Below, one piece after another: positions 42,244-51,460 of a stretch of DNA of 64,000 bases. The translations under genes and the position numbers were made by a program. The stretch is from Betaproteobacteria bacterium (GTDB taxonomy: Bacteria > Bdellovibrionota_B > Oligoflexia > Silvanigrellales > Silvanigrellaceae), in contig VGHE01000002.1 of the NCBI GenBank assembly GCA_016868315.1, positions 248,001-312,000 of the forward strand, written 5' to 3'. Below the pieces are notes generated by a model, which saw nothing but the letters and a program-made list of their open reading frames with translations, searched no databases and was not told the DNA's origin. How positions within the stretch are numbered: the stretch's first letter is position 1; each line of letters opens with the position of its first letter.

Positions 42244-44079
42244 ATGAAAGTAACTCGTTTGCAGACCATGGCATCAGTTTTGGTCACCCTTGCGGCGCCT
42301 GCGGCGTATGGTGTTGTGTCGCATCCGATGGAAGAGAAATTTGTCAAAAAGCATCAATCTCATGAGGCACTCTCCGCATGGCAGATTCCTGCCCCCAGCC
42401 AAACTCTCGGACGCGTTGGCTCAGCTGATCCTGTTCGTGAAACGTTTGGCGCACTGGGTGCGGTGAAAACAGTCGACCCCATCACGCAATCTCCCAAAGC
42501 TCGGTTTGGGCGTCTGCCACTGAGCCTCAGTGCTGCCTTTGGTGGTCAGAAAGCTCACGGCGAATGGCTGCAGTCTGCCTTGAAGTCCGAGGATGCGCGC
42601 CGCTCCTATGGGCAGCATTTGGAAAAGCACCTGCGTTATTTCGTTGCTCAGCAAGCCAACGAACTCGGCGTTCAAGGCCTCAAGCTGAACTGGGATGCGC
42701 AGAAGTTCTACGTTGATGCTCAACATACGTTTGCGAGTTTCTTTGTTTCTGAAGGTGAGACCCTCGTTGAGGGTGCAGAGTTGACCTTCCGTTTTAGCGA
42801 AGGCCAACTCATCAACATCATGAGCAAGACTTTCGATGTTGCTGAAACCGAGCTTACGAAATTCAATGCCGACCCTGCGCGTGCCGCGCAGGCTGCCCGT
42901 GCAGTTCTCGGTCCGGATGCTCAGCTCCAGGAAGTCACCGTCAGCAAGCGTTGGGTTCCCCGCGCTCAGGGCAACAAGTACATATTTGAGCCCGCACTCA
43001 AGTTCGATGCGAAGTCCGCCACGGGCGAACTGTTCACCATTTTGTCGCACGTTCAGCGCAATGAAATTTTGTCATGGAATGCGCATACGGTGTTTTTCGA
43101 TGCACGCGTCCAAGGCATCATCAACCAGCGCGTACCGAACGGTCCACAGTCCACCGTGGGTATGCCGTTTGTGCAAGCACAGTCACGCGGCGGCGGATGG
43201 TTCGGAAGAAATCAAACGTTCGAGGCAAACTCCTCTGGCATTATGAAGATCTCCGGCAACCAGCCTGCACGAGTGCAATTGAGCTCGCAGCGGGTGAAGG
43301 TGGTCAGCAGCACGGGTGCATCGGCAACATCAACCCTGCAGGGCGATGTTTTGTTTGATGCAAGAACAAATTCAACCCTAGCTGAAAACACCACGTACTA
43401 TCACCTGCATGTGGCACTGAACTGGGCTCGGCCTGTCATCAATCCGAAGTGGTTCTCCGCTCAGTTGGTTGCGAACGTGAATATCAACGACATTTGCAAT
43501 GCCTTCTGGAACGGCAAAACTGTGAACTTTTTCCAGTCGGGCAGCAAGCGTCTGGCCAGCGGTAAGACTTTGGGATGCAGCAACACGGGTGAGAATGCCG
43601 ACGTTGTCTACCACGAGTGGGGACACGGCTTGCACCACAACACCGGTGGTATCCGCGACCGTGCCTTCTCCGAAGGTATCGGCGACACCGTGAGCCAATT
43701 GATTACCGGCTCACCGGATGTTGGACCAGGATTTTTCTCCGATGGGCGCCCGGTGCGTAATCTGGAGGGCGAGTACATGTATCCGCCTAAAGAGAATGAA
43801 CGTGAAGTTCACAAAGAAGGACTGATCTTCGGCTCGACCTACTACCATCTGACTCAAGATCTTGTAGCCAAATATGGCAATGAGGTTGGTCGCGCGACGG
43901 CACGTCAATGGTTCTTGAAGATGCTCTACACGGCAAGTCAGTATACGGATGCCTATGAGGCTGTTCTGGCTCTCGACGCAGAGCCCTTGAGTGAAGATGT
44001 GCGTGGGCCGAACTTCTGCATCATTAATGGAGCCTTTGCACGTCATGGGCTTGCAAGCAGAGATTCATCCTGCCGCTGA
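42244..44079 (+). CDS. Secreted gluzincin metalloprotease (fungalysin/M36-like)
   Basis: A 611-residue exported protease. The signal peptide runs to about residue 23 (VLVTLAAPAAYG). An FTP-like propeptide region spans about 60-280. The zinc site is HEWGH at 457-461, with the third ligand Glu477 and Asp481 in SEGIGD, the HExxH plus ExxxD pattern of M4/M36 gluzincins; the closest look is fungalysin. The C-terminal part has IFGSTYYHLTQDLVAKYG. Two cysteines near the end (CIINGAF, SSCR) may pair. It is monocistronic. It should be activated outside the cytoplasm and degrade proteins; substrate is unknown. Confidence 0.85.
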   Translation: MKVTRLQTMASVLVTLAAPAAYGVVSHPMEEKFVKKHQSHEALSAWQIPAPSQTLGRVGSADPVRETFGALGAVKTVDPITQSPKARFGRLPLSLSAAFGGQKAHGEWLQSALKSEDARRSYGQHLEKHLRYFVAQQANELGVQGLKLNWDAQKFYVDAQHTFASFFVSEGETLVEGAELTFRFSEGQLINIMSKTFDVAETELTKFNADPARAAQAARAVLGPDAQLQEVTVSKRWVPRAQGNKYIFEPALKFDAKSATGELFTILSHVQRNEILSWNAHTVFFDARVQGIINQRVPNGPQSTVGMPFVQAQSRGGGWFGRNQTFEANSSGIMKISGNQPARVQLSSQRVKVVSSTGASATSTLQGDVLFDARTNSTLAENTTYYHLHVALNWARPVINPKWFSAQLVANVNINDICNAFWNGKTVNFFQSGSKRLASGKTLGCSNTGENADVVYHEWGHGLHHNTGGIRDRAFSEGIGDTVSQLITGSPDVGPGFFSDGRPVRNLEGEYMYPPKENEREVHKEGLIFGSTYYHLTQDLVAKYGNEVGRATARQWFLKMLYTASQYTDAYEAVLALDAEPLSEDVRGPNFCIINGAFARHGLASRDSSCR

Positions 44080-44089
44080 GAATCAACAC

Positions 44090-44812
44090 TCAGTGAAAGA
44101 GGGAGGCGAATGAGGTGCGGATTTGGTTGCCTCCTTCGCCTTCAAATATTTCACCATGATTCACAATCAAACGTTTTGGATTCAGGTCAGCGAGCTGCTC
44201 CACGAAGGCGAGCAGCTCTTTTTGATTGCGTGTCAGCCCCCACTTCAGAAACCGTGATGGTGCGCAGCAGTCGCCCATGTTGTTGAGCTTGTATAAGGTT
44301 CTTTTCAGCCAGGCACCATCAAGTTTCACATTCATCATCAGGTCACACACGATCAGCGAACGGGTGAGTGTGTGGAAGACGATCGACTCCTCAAAACGCA
44401 CTCCCGGAACCGGGAAGAACTCGAGCTCGCGGCAGGGAGTTACGTAGGAAACATCGCTCGTAAACAGCGTGCGCTCTTGAATTTGCGGATGGCGTTGCAG
44501 AAATGAAGGGGGGCAGGCGATTTGTGCTTGTGGAAACTGTTCGGCCATCCACAGCAGGTCACTCGTGTGCCAGGTGTTTGGAGCAATGATACCACGCACA
44601 AACCCAAGCGAGGCAAGCCACTTTAGATCCTCTGGAAGCAACCGCATCGCATTGTGGATCCAGACCTCGTTATTGCGCAGTCTGACAACTGTCATGCGTC
44701 GCCCCAGTGAGTTCGACCATGTTCCGTCGAGAACCCACAATGAGGGTGCAATCTCGCGCGGGGGCGAGTAGGGGTATGGGATGCCGTCCAGCGTCGTGCT
44801 TGTTTCTGTCAT
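44090..44812 (-). CDS. DUF4336-family protein
   Basis: A 240-residue cytoplasmic protein of the DUF4336 group, related to metallo-beta-lactamase folds. Motifs: APSLWVLDGTWSNSLG, EVWIHNAMRLLPEDLKWLAS, GFVRGIIAPNTWHTSDLLWM, FHTLTRSLIVCDLMMNV and the closing LIVNHGEIFEGEG. Several zinc-ligand histidines typical of true MBLs are missing. ATG 44812 is chosen over an upstream TTG; neither has a clear ribosome site. It converges with the metalloprotease gene 10 bases away and is divergent from the hydrolase gene. The activity is unknown. Confidence 0.75.
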   Translation of the reverse strand: MTETSTTLDGIPYPYSPPREIAPSLWVLDGTWSNSLGRRMTVVRLRNNEVWIHNAMRLLPEDLKWLASLGFVRGIIAPNTWHTSDLLWMAEQFPQAQIACPPSFLQRHPQIQERTLFTSDVSYVTPCRELEFFPVPGVRFEESIVFHTLTRSLIVCDLMMNVKLDGAWLKRTLYKLNNMGDCCAPSRFLKWGLTRNQKELLAFVEQLADLNPKRLIVNHGEIFEGEGGNQIRTSFASLFH

Positions 44813-44918
44813 ACGTCGATTCAAACATGGAACGTCTCGAATTTACACAGGAACAGGTGTTGATGTATTGGCATGATGATTGTCTGCGGAGGAGTGTTCC
44901 GCAAAGGAGTCCCAGAGC

Positions 44919-45845
44919 ATGCAGGAAAATATCATTGTTTTTGCAAGCGGAGAGCTGCCACAGGTCGACACACAAAGCTCCGCGGGAGTTTGTTACCTTG
45001 AGCATCAGGGTGCCCGACTGGCATTCGACTTTGAGGGCGCACGCGATGGCCTGCGAGTGACTCAACTTCTTGTTCTGGTGAACGGGTTTGCGCGTCCGCG
45101 CACCGACTTTCGTGCGTTTCGGAAACGAATTCACGCACAGATGCCGCATCTTGCGACTCTCGCTCTCGACAACCGTGGTGCGGGTGAAACTGAAGGTGGC
45201 CTCGATGCTTTGAGTGTGGAACGTATGGCTCAAGATGCAGCCTTTCTTGCTCAGGCTCACGCACAGGCTCTTGGGTTGTCCCGATACCACGCACTGGGCA
45301 TCAGCATGGGCGGGATGATTTGTCAGAATTGGACGAGTCGCGATCCACACGTGCGTTCTTTGATTCTCGTGAGCACAACACCTGGAGGCGATGCTCGGGT
45401 CTGGCCCGAAGGTGTCGAATCTGATAAAATCAAGAGCAAGGCCTTCGAGCCCTGGCCTCAGGATTCAGAAACCATGCACCGTCGCATGAGCCGCTACTTC
45501 GGTCCGAAGTTCCGTAAAAGCTCGCCGCTTCTTATTGAAATGATGGTTAAAAATATGCTCAAGGCGAACGCTGAACCTCTATCGCAGGGGCGGAGTCGTG
45601 CTCAATATGATGCAACCATTGGATATGACGGTACTCGCTTATTATCTCAGGTCACCTGTCCAACGCTCGTGCTCACGGGCAGCGAAGACGAAATCATTCC
45701 GCCCGGCAATGCCGATGCCCTTTGTCGCCTGATTCCGCAGGCAAAAAAGGTTGTGTTTCCCGACATGGGACACCTCCTTTTGATTGAAGATCCTGAAAAT
45801 TTTGTTGCGCAAGTGCGTACTTTTCTTGAGGGTGTGGACGATTGA
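44919..45845 (+). CDS. Alpha/beta hydrolase
   Basis: A 308-residue alpha/beta-fold hydrolase with an N-terminal cap of about 45 residues. Oxyanion-loop LVNGFARPRTDFRAF, nucleophile elbow GISMGGMICQNW, acid Asp in LTGSEDEIIPPGNAD and the final His in DMGHLLLIEDPENF make a complete triad. It is probably an esterase or C-C hydrolase; the substrate cannot be named. ATG 44919 follows AGGAG. Its stop is 11 bases before the rlmN start, so the two are cotranscribed. Confidence 0.88.
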   Translation: MQENIIVFASGELPQVDTQSSAGVCYLEHQGARLAFDFEGARDGLRVTQLLVLVNGFARPRTDFRAFRKRIHAQMPHLATLALDNRGAGETEGGLDALSVERMAQDAAFLAQAHAQALGLSRYHALGISMGGMICQNWTSRDPHVRSLILVSTTPGGDARVWPEGVESDKIKSKAFEPWPQDSETMHRRMSRYFGPKFRKSSPLLIEMMVKNMLKANAEPLSQGRSRAQYDATIGYDGTRLLSQVTCPTLVLTGSEDEIIPPGNADALCRLIPQAKKVVFPDMGHLLLIEDPENFVAQVRTFLEGVDD

Positions 45846-45856
45846 GGAGGGCAAAC

Positions 45857-46984
45857 ATGACCCAAGTCCATGCCTTGAACATGAGTGAAGCTGATTGGAA
45901 GAACTGGTGCGTTGCGGCCGGTGCAAAGGCTTTTTTGGGAACTCAAATCATGGAGTGGATGACTCGCAAGGGTTGTCTCGATCCTCTTCAGTTTTCCAAC
46001 GTCTCACAATCTCTTCGCAGCAAGCTTGCCGAGGAGTTTGCATGGCACGTTCCGAACATCGATACGTTGCTCGAATCGGGCGATGGCTCTGAAAAAATCC
46101 TCCTCAAGACACACGACAACCTCTTCACTGAATGTGTGCTTATGCCCTCTGAGAACAGAGTGACGTTGTGTGTGAGCAGTCAGGTCGGATGCAGAATGGC
46201 TTGTACGTTCTGTCAGACCGGTAAAATGGGTTTAACTCGCGACCTCACTCGCGGAGAAATTATCGCACAAATTATTATCGCCAATCGTAGACTTCTTGAA
46301 AAAGGCGATGCTCGTCGGGTGACCAACATTGTGTTTATGGGTATGGGCGAACCGCTCGACAACTTCGATGAAGTTGTTGCAGCCTGTTCTATCATGCTCG
46401 ACGAGCGCTTCTTTGGCTTGTCGAAGCATCGCGTTACCGTTTCAACCTCGGGTCTGGTGCCTGCGATCGAGAAACTGGGTCAGCTTCTTCCGGTGAGTCT
46501 GGCGATTTCTTTGCACTCGGCCGACGAAGAGCAACGCAGCAGTATGATGCCGGTGAACAAGAAACACTCGCTCGCCGAACTCAAACAGGCTTTGTTAAGC
46601 TATCCTGTGCAAACTCGACACGGGATTACCTTCGAGTATGTCATGATTAACGGCGTCAACGATTCCATTCAGCACGCGAAAAAGCTTGTGAAGTTCCTGC
46701 ATGGACTCAAAGCGAAAGTGAATCTGATTCCGATGAATCCGCATCCGGGAACAGAGATGGTGGCAACCGACCCCGAGCGTATGCGTGAATTTCAGAAGTA
46801 TCTCGCCGACCGCTCGATCCCTGCACCGGTGCGCTACTCTCGTGGTCAGGATGTCAGCGCTGCGTGCGGTCAGTTGGCCAGCAAGCGGCGTACCGAACTC
46901 AACCTTGCTCCCCGGGCTGTTGCATTGGCACGGCGGCGCGAATGGCTTGCAAAGAAGTCTGAGTCGTCCTCTTCCTGCGAATAA
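45857..46984 (+). CDS. rlmN: 23S rRNA/tRNA adenine-C2 methyltransferase RlmN
   Basis: A 375-residue radical SAM enzyme that methylates A2503 of 23S rRNA and A37 of tRNA. The Fe-S motif CxxxCxxC is in GCRMACTFCQTGKMG (about residues 112-119). VFMGMGEPLDNF, VTVSTSGLVPAI and the C-terminal RYSRGQDVSAACGQL with the methyl-carrying cysteine are all present. ATG 45857 follows GAGGAGG. Its 3' end meets the end of the opposite gene with a 3-base gap. Confidence 0.96.
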   Translation: MTQVHALNMSEADWKNWCVAAGAKAFLGTQIMEWMTRKGCLDPLQFSNVSQSLRSKLAEEFAWHVPNIDTLLESGDGSEKILLKTHDNLFTECVLMPSENRVTLCVSSQVGCRMACTFCQTGKMGLTRDLTRGEIIAQIIIANRRLLEKGDARRVTNIVFMGMGEPLDNFDEVVAACSIMLDERFFGLSKHRVTVSTSGLVPAIEKLGQLLPVSLAISLHSADEEQRSSMMPVNKKHSLAELKQALLSYPVQTRHGITFEYVMINGVNDSIQHAKKLVKFLHGLKAKVNLIPMNPHPGTEMVATDPERMREFQKYLADRSIPAPVRYSRGQDVSAACGQLASKRRTELNLAPRAVALARRREWLAKKSESSSSCE

Positions 46985-46987
46985 AAT

Positions 46988-47428
46988 TTATTTTTCGTTG
47001 GTGTAATCGATTCCCACGCGTACCGCGTAGCCGCTCACAAGCGCACGGCTTGGCGTTGCGCCGAGCTGTTGTTGGAATTCGCTGTAGAGGCAAAGTGCCC
47101 AGCAAAAAAACGTAAATCCGAAAGTCGCCGACACTCCCGGCCCGGAGCCATTGCCGTCGGCAAGATATCCGGCTGCGGGCACAACAAATGCAGCGGATTT
47201 GAAATCGTAGACTCGCCCAACCAGCACGTGCGTCGCAGCGAGGCTGACGTCGAGTTTATTCTTGAATGTGAAATGTCCCCGGTAGGAAATGGGTGATGCA
47301 AAGTCAGCAGCATTGGAATGACCGTTGCCGAGGCCAAGCGAACCGCCAGCAATGCCTGTTCGGTAGGCCGCAGCGGGGAGCGAGACGAAAGCAATGCATG
47401 CAAAGACCAAGCGCAGGATATTTCTCAT
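46988..47428 (-). CDS. Small outer-membrane-type protein B
   Basis: A 146-residue exported protein: signal peptide (MRNILRLVFACIAFVSLPAA, cut near AYRTG), then about six to eight amphipathic strands (FASPISYRGHFTF, KLDVSLAATHVLVGRVYDF, VSATFGFTFFCWALCLYSEF). It looks like a small beta-barrel without a recognised family name. Its ATG overlaps the stop of the upstream similar gene (TGATG), so translation is coupled. It is the last gene of pnp-hpt-barrel A-barrel B. Confidence 0.7.
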   Translation of the reverse strand: MRNILRLVFACIAFVSLPAAAYRTGIAGGSLGLGNGHSNAADFASPISYRGHFTFKNKLDVSLAATHVLVGRVYDFKSAAFVVPAAGYLADGNGSGPGVSATFGFTFFCWALCLYSEFQQQLGATPSRALVSGYAVRVGIDYTNEK

Positions 47429-47961
47429 CAGAAATCCCATCCCAAGCCCGCAGAGAGCGATTGAGCATGTCCGAAGGCCAGGTAAACCGCGCTGTATCCA
47501 GGCGGCACGTACAGCGCATCCCAGGACACTCGGGCGCGTAAATTTCGACCAAGTTCAGGTTTCCAACGTAATCCAAGCGCAAGACCGGCAGCTCTGCTGA
47601 GGGCTGTTGATGCGCCTCCTTCTGGGAGGGTCTGATTCACTGTTGTTCGAAACAGAATGGCACCCACACCGATGTTGGCCTCGAGCACACGGCTCCGCGG
47701 CAGGTTTTGGGAATAGCTAAGGTGAGCCAGAGCCGTCTGTTGTGCAAAGGCAGAGTTTTTCTCTCCGCTGTTGGTGATTGCCAGAAGCACGCCGAACGAG
47801 GTTTGCATCCAGCTGTGCAGGCAGGGCAGTGCACGGTCATCGCCATACGTGACCATCCCGCCCCCTGTTCCGATTTCAAAAGCAAATCCAACTGGACTCA
47901 ATGCACAGGAGAGCACCGAGAGAGACATGCAGCGCAGCCCTATGGAGTCGCTCAATTTCAA
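47428..47961 (-). CDS. Small outer-membrane-type protein A
   Basis: Up to 177 residues with a signal sequence (LSVLSCALSPVGFA), then glycine- and aromatic-rich beta strands ending in F (SLSAGLGWDF). It has the length and terminal Phe of a small outer-membrane barrel. The start is uncertain: TTG 47961 overlaps the hpt stop codon, and ATG 47928 gives a shorter protein with a GGGG site. Both leave a signal peptide. It is coupled with its downstream neighbour. Joint placement after the purine-salvage genes is unexplained. Confidence 0.65.
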   Translation of the reverse strand: MKLSDSIGLRCMSLSVLSCALSPVGFAFEIGTGGGMVTYGDDRALPCLHSWMQTSFGVLLAITNSGEKNSAFAQQTALAHLSYSQNLPRSRVLEANIGVGAILFRTTVNQTLPEGGASTALSRAAGLALGLRWKPELGRNLRARVSWDALYVPPGYSAVYLAFGHAQSLSAGLGWDF

Positions 47962-48506
47962 CAGCCTACAACCTCGGCAACGTAAGGAAGATTACGATAG
48001 TTACCGTCGAGATCCAAACCATAACCGATGACGAAATTCCTCCCGATTTGGAAGCCAACATAATCGGCTTGAATCGATTCTTCGTGCGCTTCTGGTTTGT
48101 CGAGCAGTGCAGCGACACGCATCGATGCAACACCAAGTGCATTCAGTTCGTTGCGCAAAAATGCGATGCTGCGCCCACTGTCGATGATGTCTTCAACAAT
48201 GAGAATATGCCGCCCTGCAAGGCGCTCCGGGAGCTGCGAGAGAAGCTCAATTTTGCCCGTGGATTTTGTTCCCTGGTAGCTCTTGATACGTACTGATTCG
48301 ATTTCAGTTGGCATGGAAATATGTCGGACGAGGTCGGCTGCGAAAAGTAGAGCACCGTGCAACACGACAAGAACAACCAATGCCGAGCCATCGGGAGTGG
48401 ATTGCGCATTGATCTGAGACGCAATTGCAACAATGCGTTCATGGATTTGTTGCTCGGAGAAAAGCACGCGTACGTCACGCGGTTGGCCGCCCACAAGAAT
48501 TTTCAT
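47958..48506 (-). CDS. hpt: Hypoxanthine phosphoribosyltransferase
   Basis: A 182-residue purine phosphoribosyltransferase that makes IMP or GMP from hypoxanthine or guanine and PRPP. Active-site segments are VLHGALLFAADLVR, the PRPP loop VEDIIDSGRS, and DKPEAHEESIQADYVGF with the base-binding part. ATG 48506 overlaps the pnp stop (ATGA) with GAGGT 5 bases upstream. It uses the base released by Pnp and PRPP from Prs. Confidence 0.95.
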   Translation of the reverse strand: MKILVGGQPRDVRVLFSEQQIHERIVAIASQINAQSTPDGSALVVLVVLHGALLFAADLVRHISMPTEIESVRIKSYQGTKSTGKIELLSQLPERLAGRHILIVEDIIDSGRSIAFLRNELNALGVASMRVAALLDKPEAHEESIQADYVGFQIGRNFVIGYGLDLDGNYRNLPYVAEVVGC

Positions 48507-49375
48507 TCGCACCTCAAATGCACTGCTGTTTCCAGCACAAGTTCAGACATAGTTTTGGCTACCGAAGCTCCCATATGTACGACATCGGCGTGGTCGAGGC
48601 GGGTCTCTTTGCCCTGCAATCCCGCGCCGTAGTTGGTCATGCAGCTGAGGCCGACAACACGCGCACCCATCTGGCGGGCAGCGATTGCTTCGAGAACGGT
48701 GCTCATTCCAACAGCCTGCGCACCGAGTGTTTGGAGCATTCGAATTTCAGCAGGAGTTTCGTATGTGGGACCAAGTACACCCGCATATACGCCCCGACGC
48801 AGGCTCACATTCAAAGCTTGTGCACGCGCGACAAATTCTTCGCTCCAGGCAGCGTCATAACAGCGCGTCATGTCGCAGAAACGCTGTCCAAATCCATTGC
48901 CGAAAACACCGGCGAGCGGATTTAACGCGGTGAGATTGATGTGGTCGTCAATCAGCATGAAGTCGCCAAGTGTCCATGATTTTTCAAGACAACCTGCTGC
49001 ATTTGTGAGAATGACACCCTTCACGCCCCAGGCGATCAGAGCGCGCAGGTTGTGAACGACGTCGCCCGCTGTGAAGCCCTCGTAGGCGTGGTTTCGGCCA
49101 CGCAGAAATGCGATTGACCGCGAAGCGTTTGAACCCGTTTGAGCATTGCGAGCGGTGACCTCGCCCACCCGCAACTCGCTGGCGTGACCGACCACTTCGC
49201 TGGTCTTGAAGCCCGGAATTTCAGCGAACTTCAAGCAGCTCATGGATTCAATGCCCGGAATAGCGCCGCCCAGCCCGGAGCCAAGCACAATGCAGATCTC
49301 TGGTGCACTTGCACCGAAATGACTTTTTAAAAAAGCTGCGCTTTGATCAACCCTGGCCTTGTAGCTCGTGTCCAT
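48503..49375 (-). CDS. Purine nucleoside phosphorylase
   Basis: A 290-residue phosphorylase of the trimeric (type II) family that cleaves purine nucleosides to base and ribose-1-phosphate. Signature parts: VLGSGLGGAIPGI, RGRNHAYEGFTAGDVV, GVYAGVLGPTYETPAEIR, VGMSTVLEAIAARQMGA and NYGAGL where most have NxAAGx. The frame is open at ATG 49375 with GAAGAAGGA upstream. It is coupled to hpt. Confidence 0.93.
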   Translation of the reverse strand: MDTSYKARVDQSAAFLKSHFGASAPEICIVLGSGLGGAIPGIESMSCLKFAEIPGFKTSEVVGHASELRVGEVTARNAQTGSNASRSIAFLRGRNHAYEGFTAGDVVHNLRALIAWGVKGVILTNAAGCLEKSWTLGDFMLIDDHINLTALNPLAGVFGNGFGQRFCDMTRCYDAAWSEEFVARAQALNVSLRRGVYAGVLGPTYETPAEIRMLQTLGAQAVGMSTVLEAIAARQMGARVVGLSCMTNYGAGLQGKETRLDHADVVHMGASVAKTMSELVLETAVHLRCE

Positions 49376-49533
49376 TGGATCGGGTCCTTCTTCTCCAGTT
49401 GACGAGCTCCAACGCCGCCAACACTACCAAGACAAACAACGGGGCTTTGAGCACCCGGAAGCCGACCCAAAGATAGCCGAAAGTCCCTCAGACCGCACCT
49501 ATCAGGAACGAAAAAAGCAATGATAACAGGCTC

Positions 49534-51360
49534 TCATTTTTTCAAGAACGCCGCTTCCGCACGCTCAACGAAGCGAGAATAGGTCACGAAAGCTTTTTCG
49601 ATGGGTTCGGGCGTGCGGAGATCGACACCCGCTTCAAGCAGAATGTCGAGCGGAGATTTCGAGCCGCCTGCTTTCAGGAGTCCCAGAATTCGGTGGCGTG
49701 CTGTGGTCTCGTTGCCTGCCTTCTTGAGCTCTTCGAAAAGAGCTAATGATGCACAGTAGCTGGTTGCATACTTGTAGACATAAAAGGTGGAGTAGAAGTG
49801 CGGGATACGCATCCACTCATAGGCATTCGCCAGGTCGAAACCGCTCTCAGAGCCATACCATTCACGGTTAAGCGCCGTGTAGAGAGAGTCGAGGCTGTCG
49901 GCTGTGAGTGAATCGCCTGTATCTACGCGTGCACTGGCATCACGTTCAAAGGTTGCGAACAGACACTGACGCAGCACGGTGCCTTCGAAGCCCTGAAGCC
50001 AATGCGACAGAACATCTTTGGCAAGCTTGGTTCCAGGCATGTGGGTCAGGATGTAGTCAGAGAGCAGCATTTCGTTGAGCGTGCTGGCCACTTCGGCCAC
50101 AAAAATGGTGTAGCCGGCGACGTGGTAGGGCTGGGTGTTGTTCGAGTGCCAGCTGTGCATGGAATGCCCCAGCTCATGAGCGAGTGTGAAGAGGTCGTTG
50201 AGGCTGCCCGTCCAGGTGAGTAGCATCACCGGATTGGAATCGTAGGTTCCCCATGAAAATGCGCCGGAGCGTTTGCCCTCGTTCTCGGCCCAGTCCACCC
50301 AACGCTCTTCGTTAAGGCCTTTACGAGCAGTGGCCACGTACTCTTCGCCGAGCGGTGCAACACTCTTGAGAATAAGATCGCAGGCGTCTTTGAAGCTGAT
50401 TTTGGTTTCTTCACCACCGTCAGCAAGTGACGCATAGCGGTCGTGGAGAAACACTTTTTCGACTCCGAGAACCTTGCGGCGGAGCTCCAAACTCCGGTGT
50501 AGAGTTTTGAGGTTTGCGCGCACGGTGCTGATGAGATTGTTGTAAACCTCAATAGGAATATTGTCGGGGAAAAGTTGTGATTCCAAGAAACCATTGAAGC
50601 CGCGCACCTTCGCCAGTGTTGTGCCTGTGAGCAGGCTTGCGAAAAAGTTGTTGGCGATGTGATGCCGTGACTTACCAATTTCTGAATAGAGGCTTTTGAA
50701 GGTATTTTCGCGCAGCGTCCGGTCGCGTGAGGTGAGCAATTGCCCGAAACGGGCATTTGAAACCATATGTTCCTTGCCATTGGCGTCTTTGACGCTCGGG
50801 AATTTTAGGTCAACGTTGTTCCACTTGGAGTGGATTTCTGAGAATTGTGCCAGCGGATTGGAGAGCTGTGTGAGAAGAGCTTCTTCCCGCTCGGAGAGAA
50901 CATGCTTGTGTGAGCGGATGAGTTCGGACAGCTCGTATGCAAATTCATCAAGGGGCTTGGCCATCAGCCATTCGGGCAACTGACGGATGGTCAGAAGCTC
51001 CGGGCTTAAGAAGGCCCACTGCGCCATTAAGGTGGAGCTGATTTGAACGATCTTTGCGAGTGCTTCGTTTGCCTTGGAGTTGCCCACGTCTTCGGTGTTT
51101 TTCAAGCCTGCATAAACGTGAAGGTTCTCGAGTTTGCGCAAAAGGCCATTACGGAAATGCAGGGCTTCATGAATGAGGGATGGGCCGCCTTGTTCGAGGT
51201 GATCTTTAAAGCGCCGTGAGATTTCCTGACCGAGCTCAGCTTCACTTGGAAGCGAGTCGACTGCGCGCTTCCAATCATCGAAATCCCGAAAGAGTTTACT
51301 CAAATCCCAGGTCTGTGCGGCATCGACCTCGGCGCGCTTTGGCAGTGTCATGTTGCTCAT
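49534..51360 (-). CDS. pepF: Oligoendopeptidase F (M3 family)
   Basis: A 608-residue M3 metallopeptidase acting on short cytoplasmic peptides. The zinc site FTLAHELGHSMHSW lies near 390-400; the third ligand Glu follows in VAEVASTLNEML. ANAYEWMRIPHFYSTFYVYK is the C-terminal family hallmark. ATG 51360 follows GGAGGAGGGAG by 8 bases. It is divergent from the MFS gene. A weak hairpin and T run sit after its stop. Confidence 0.95.
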   Translation of the reverse strand: MSNMTLPKRAEVDAAQTWDLSKLFRDFDDWKRAVDSLPSEAELGQEISRRFKDHLEQGGPSLIHEALHFRNGLLRKLENLHVYAGLKNTEDVGNSKANEALAKIVQISSTLMAQWAFLSPELLTIRQLPEWLMAKPLDEFAYELSELIRSHKHVLSEREEALLTQLSNPLAQFSEIHSKWNNVDLKFPSVKDANGKEHMVSNARFGQLLTSRDRTLRENTFKSLYSEIGKSRHHIANNFFASLLTGTTLAKVRGFNGFLESQLFPDNIPIEVYNNLISTVRANLKTLHRSLELRRKVLGVEKVFLHDRYASLADGGEETKISFKDACDLILKSVAPLGEEYVATARKGLNEERWVDWAENEGKRSGAFSWGTYDSNPVMLLTWTGSLNDLFTLAHELGHSMHSWHSNNTQPYHVAGYTIFVAEVASTLNEMLLSDYILTHMPGTKLAKDVLSHWLQGFEGTVLRQCLFATFERDASARVDTGDSLTADSLDSLYTALNREWYGSESGFDLANAYEWMRIPHFYSTFYVYKYATSYCASLALFEELKKAGNETTARHRILGLLKAGGSKSPLDILLEAGVDLRTPEPIEKAFVTYSRFVERAEAAFLKK

Positions 51361-51460
51361 GCAATTCTCCCTCCTCCCAGTGAAAGCCGGAGCATAGCCA
51401 GCGATGCCTTGTGTCGCAAGCCGACCTGTGGTTAAGGTCGTGCCTCACCCGGAGAACAGC

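Noticed and set aside
44670-45350. Minus-strand open frame of 226 codons across the hydrolase gene start
   Set aside because: It overlaps two supported genes and has no motif; alpha/beta hydrolase residues on the plus strand are complete.
49376-49533. Gap after pepF examined for a small gene or RNA
   Set aside because: Only a weak hairpin with a T run near 49512-49535 is visible. No open frame with a ribosome site, and no known RNA motif.
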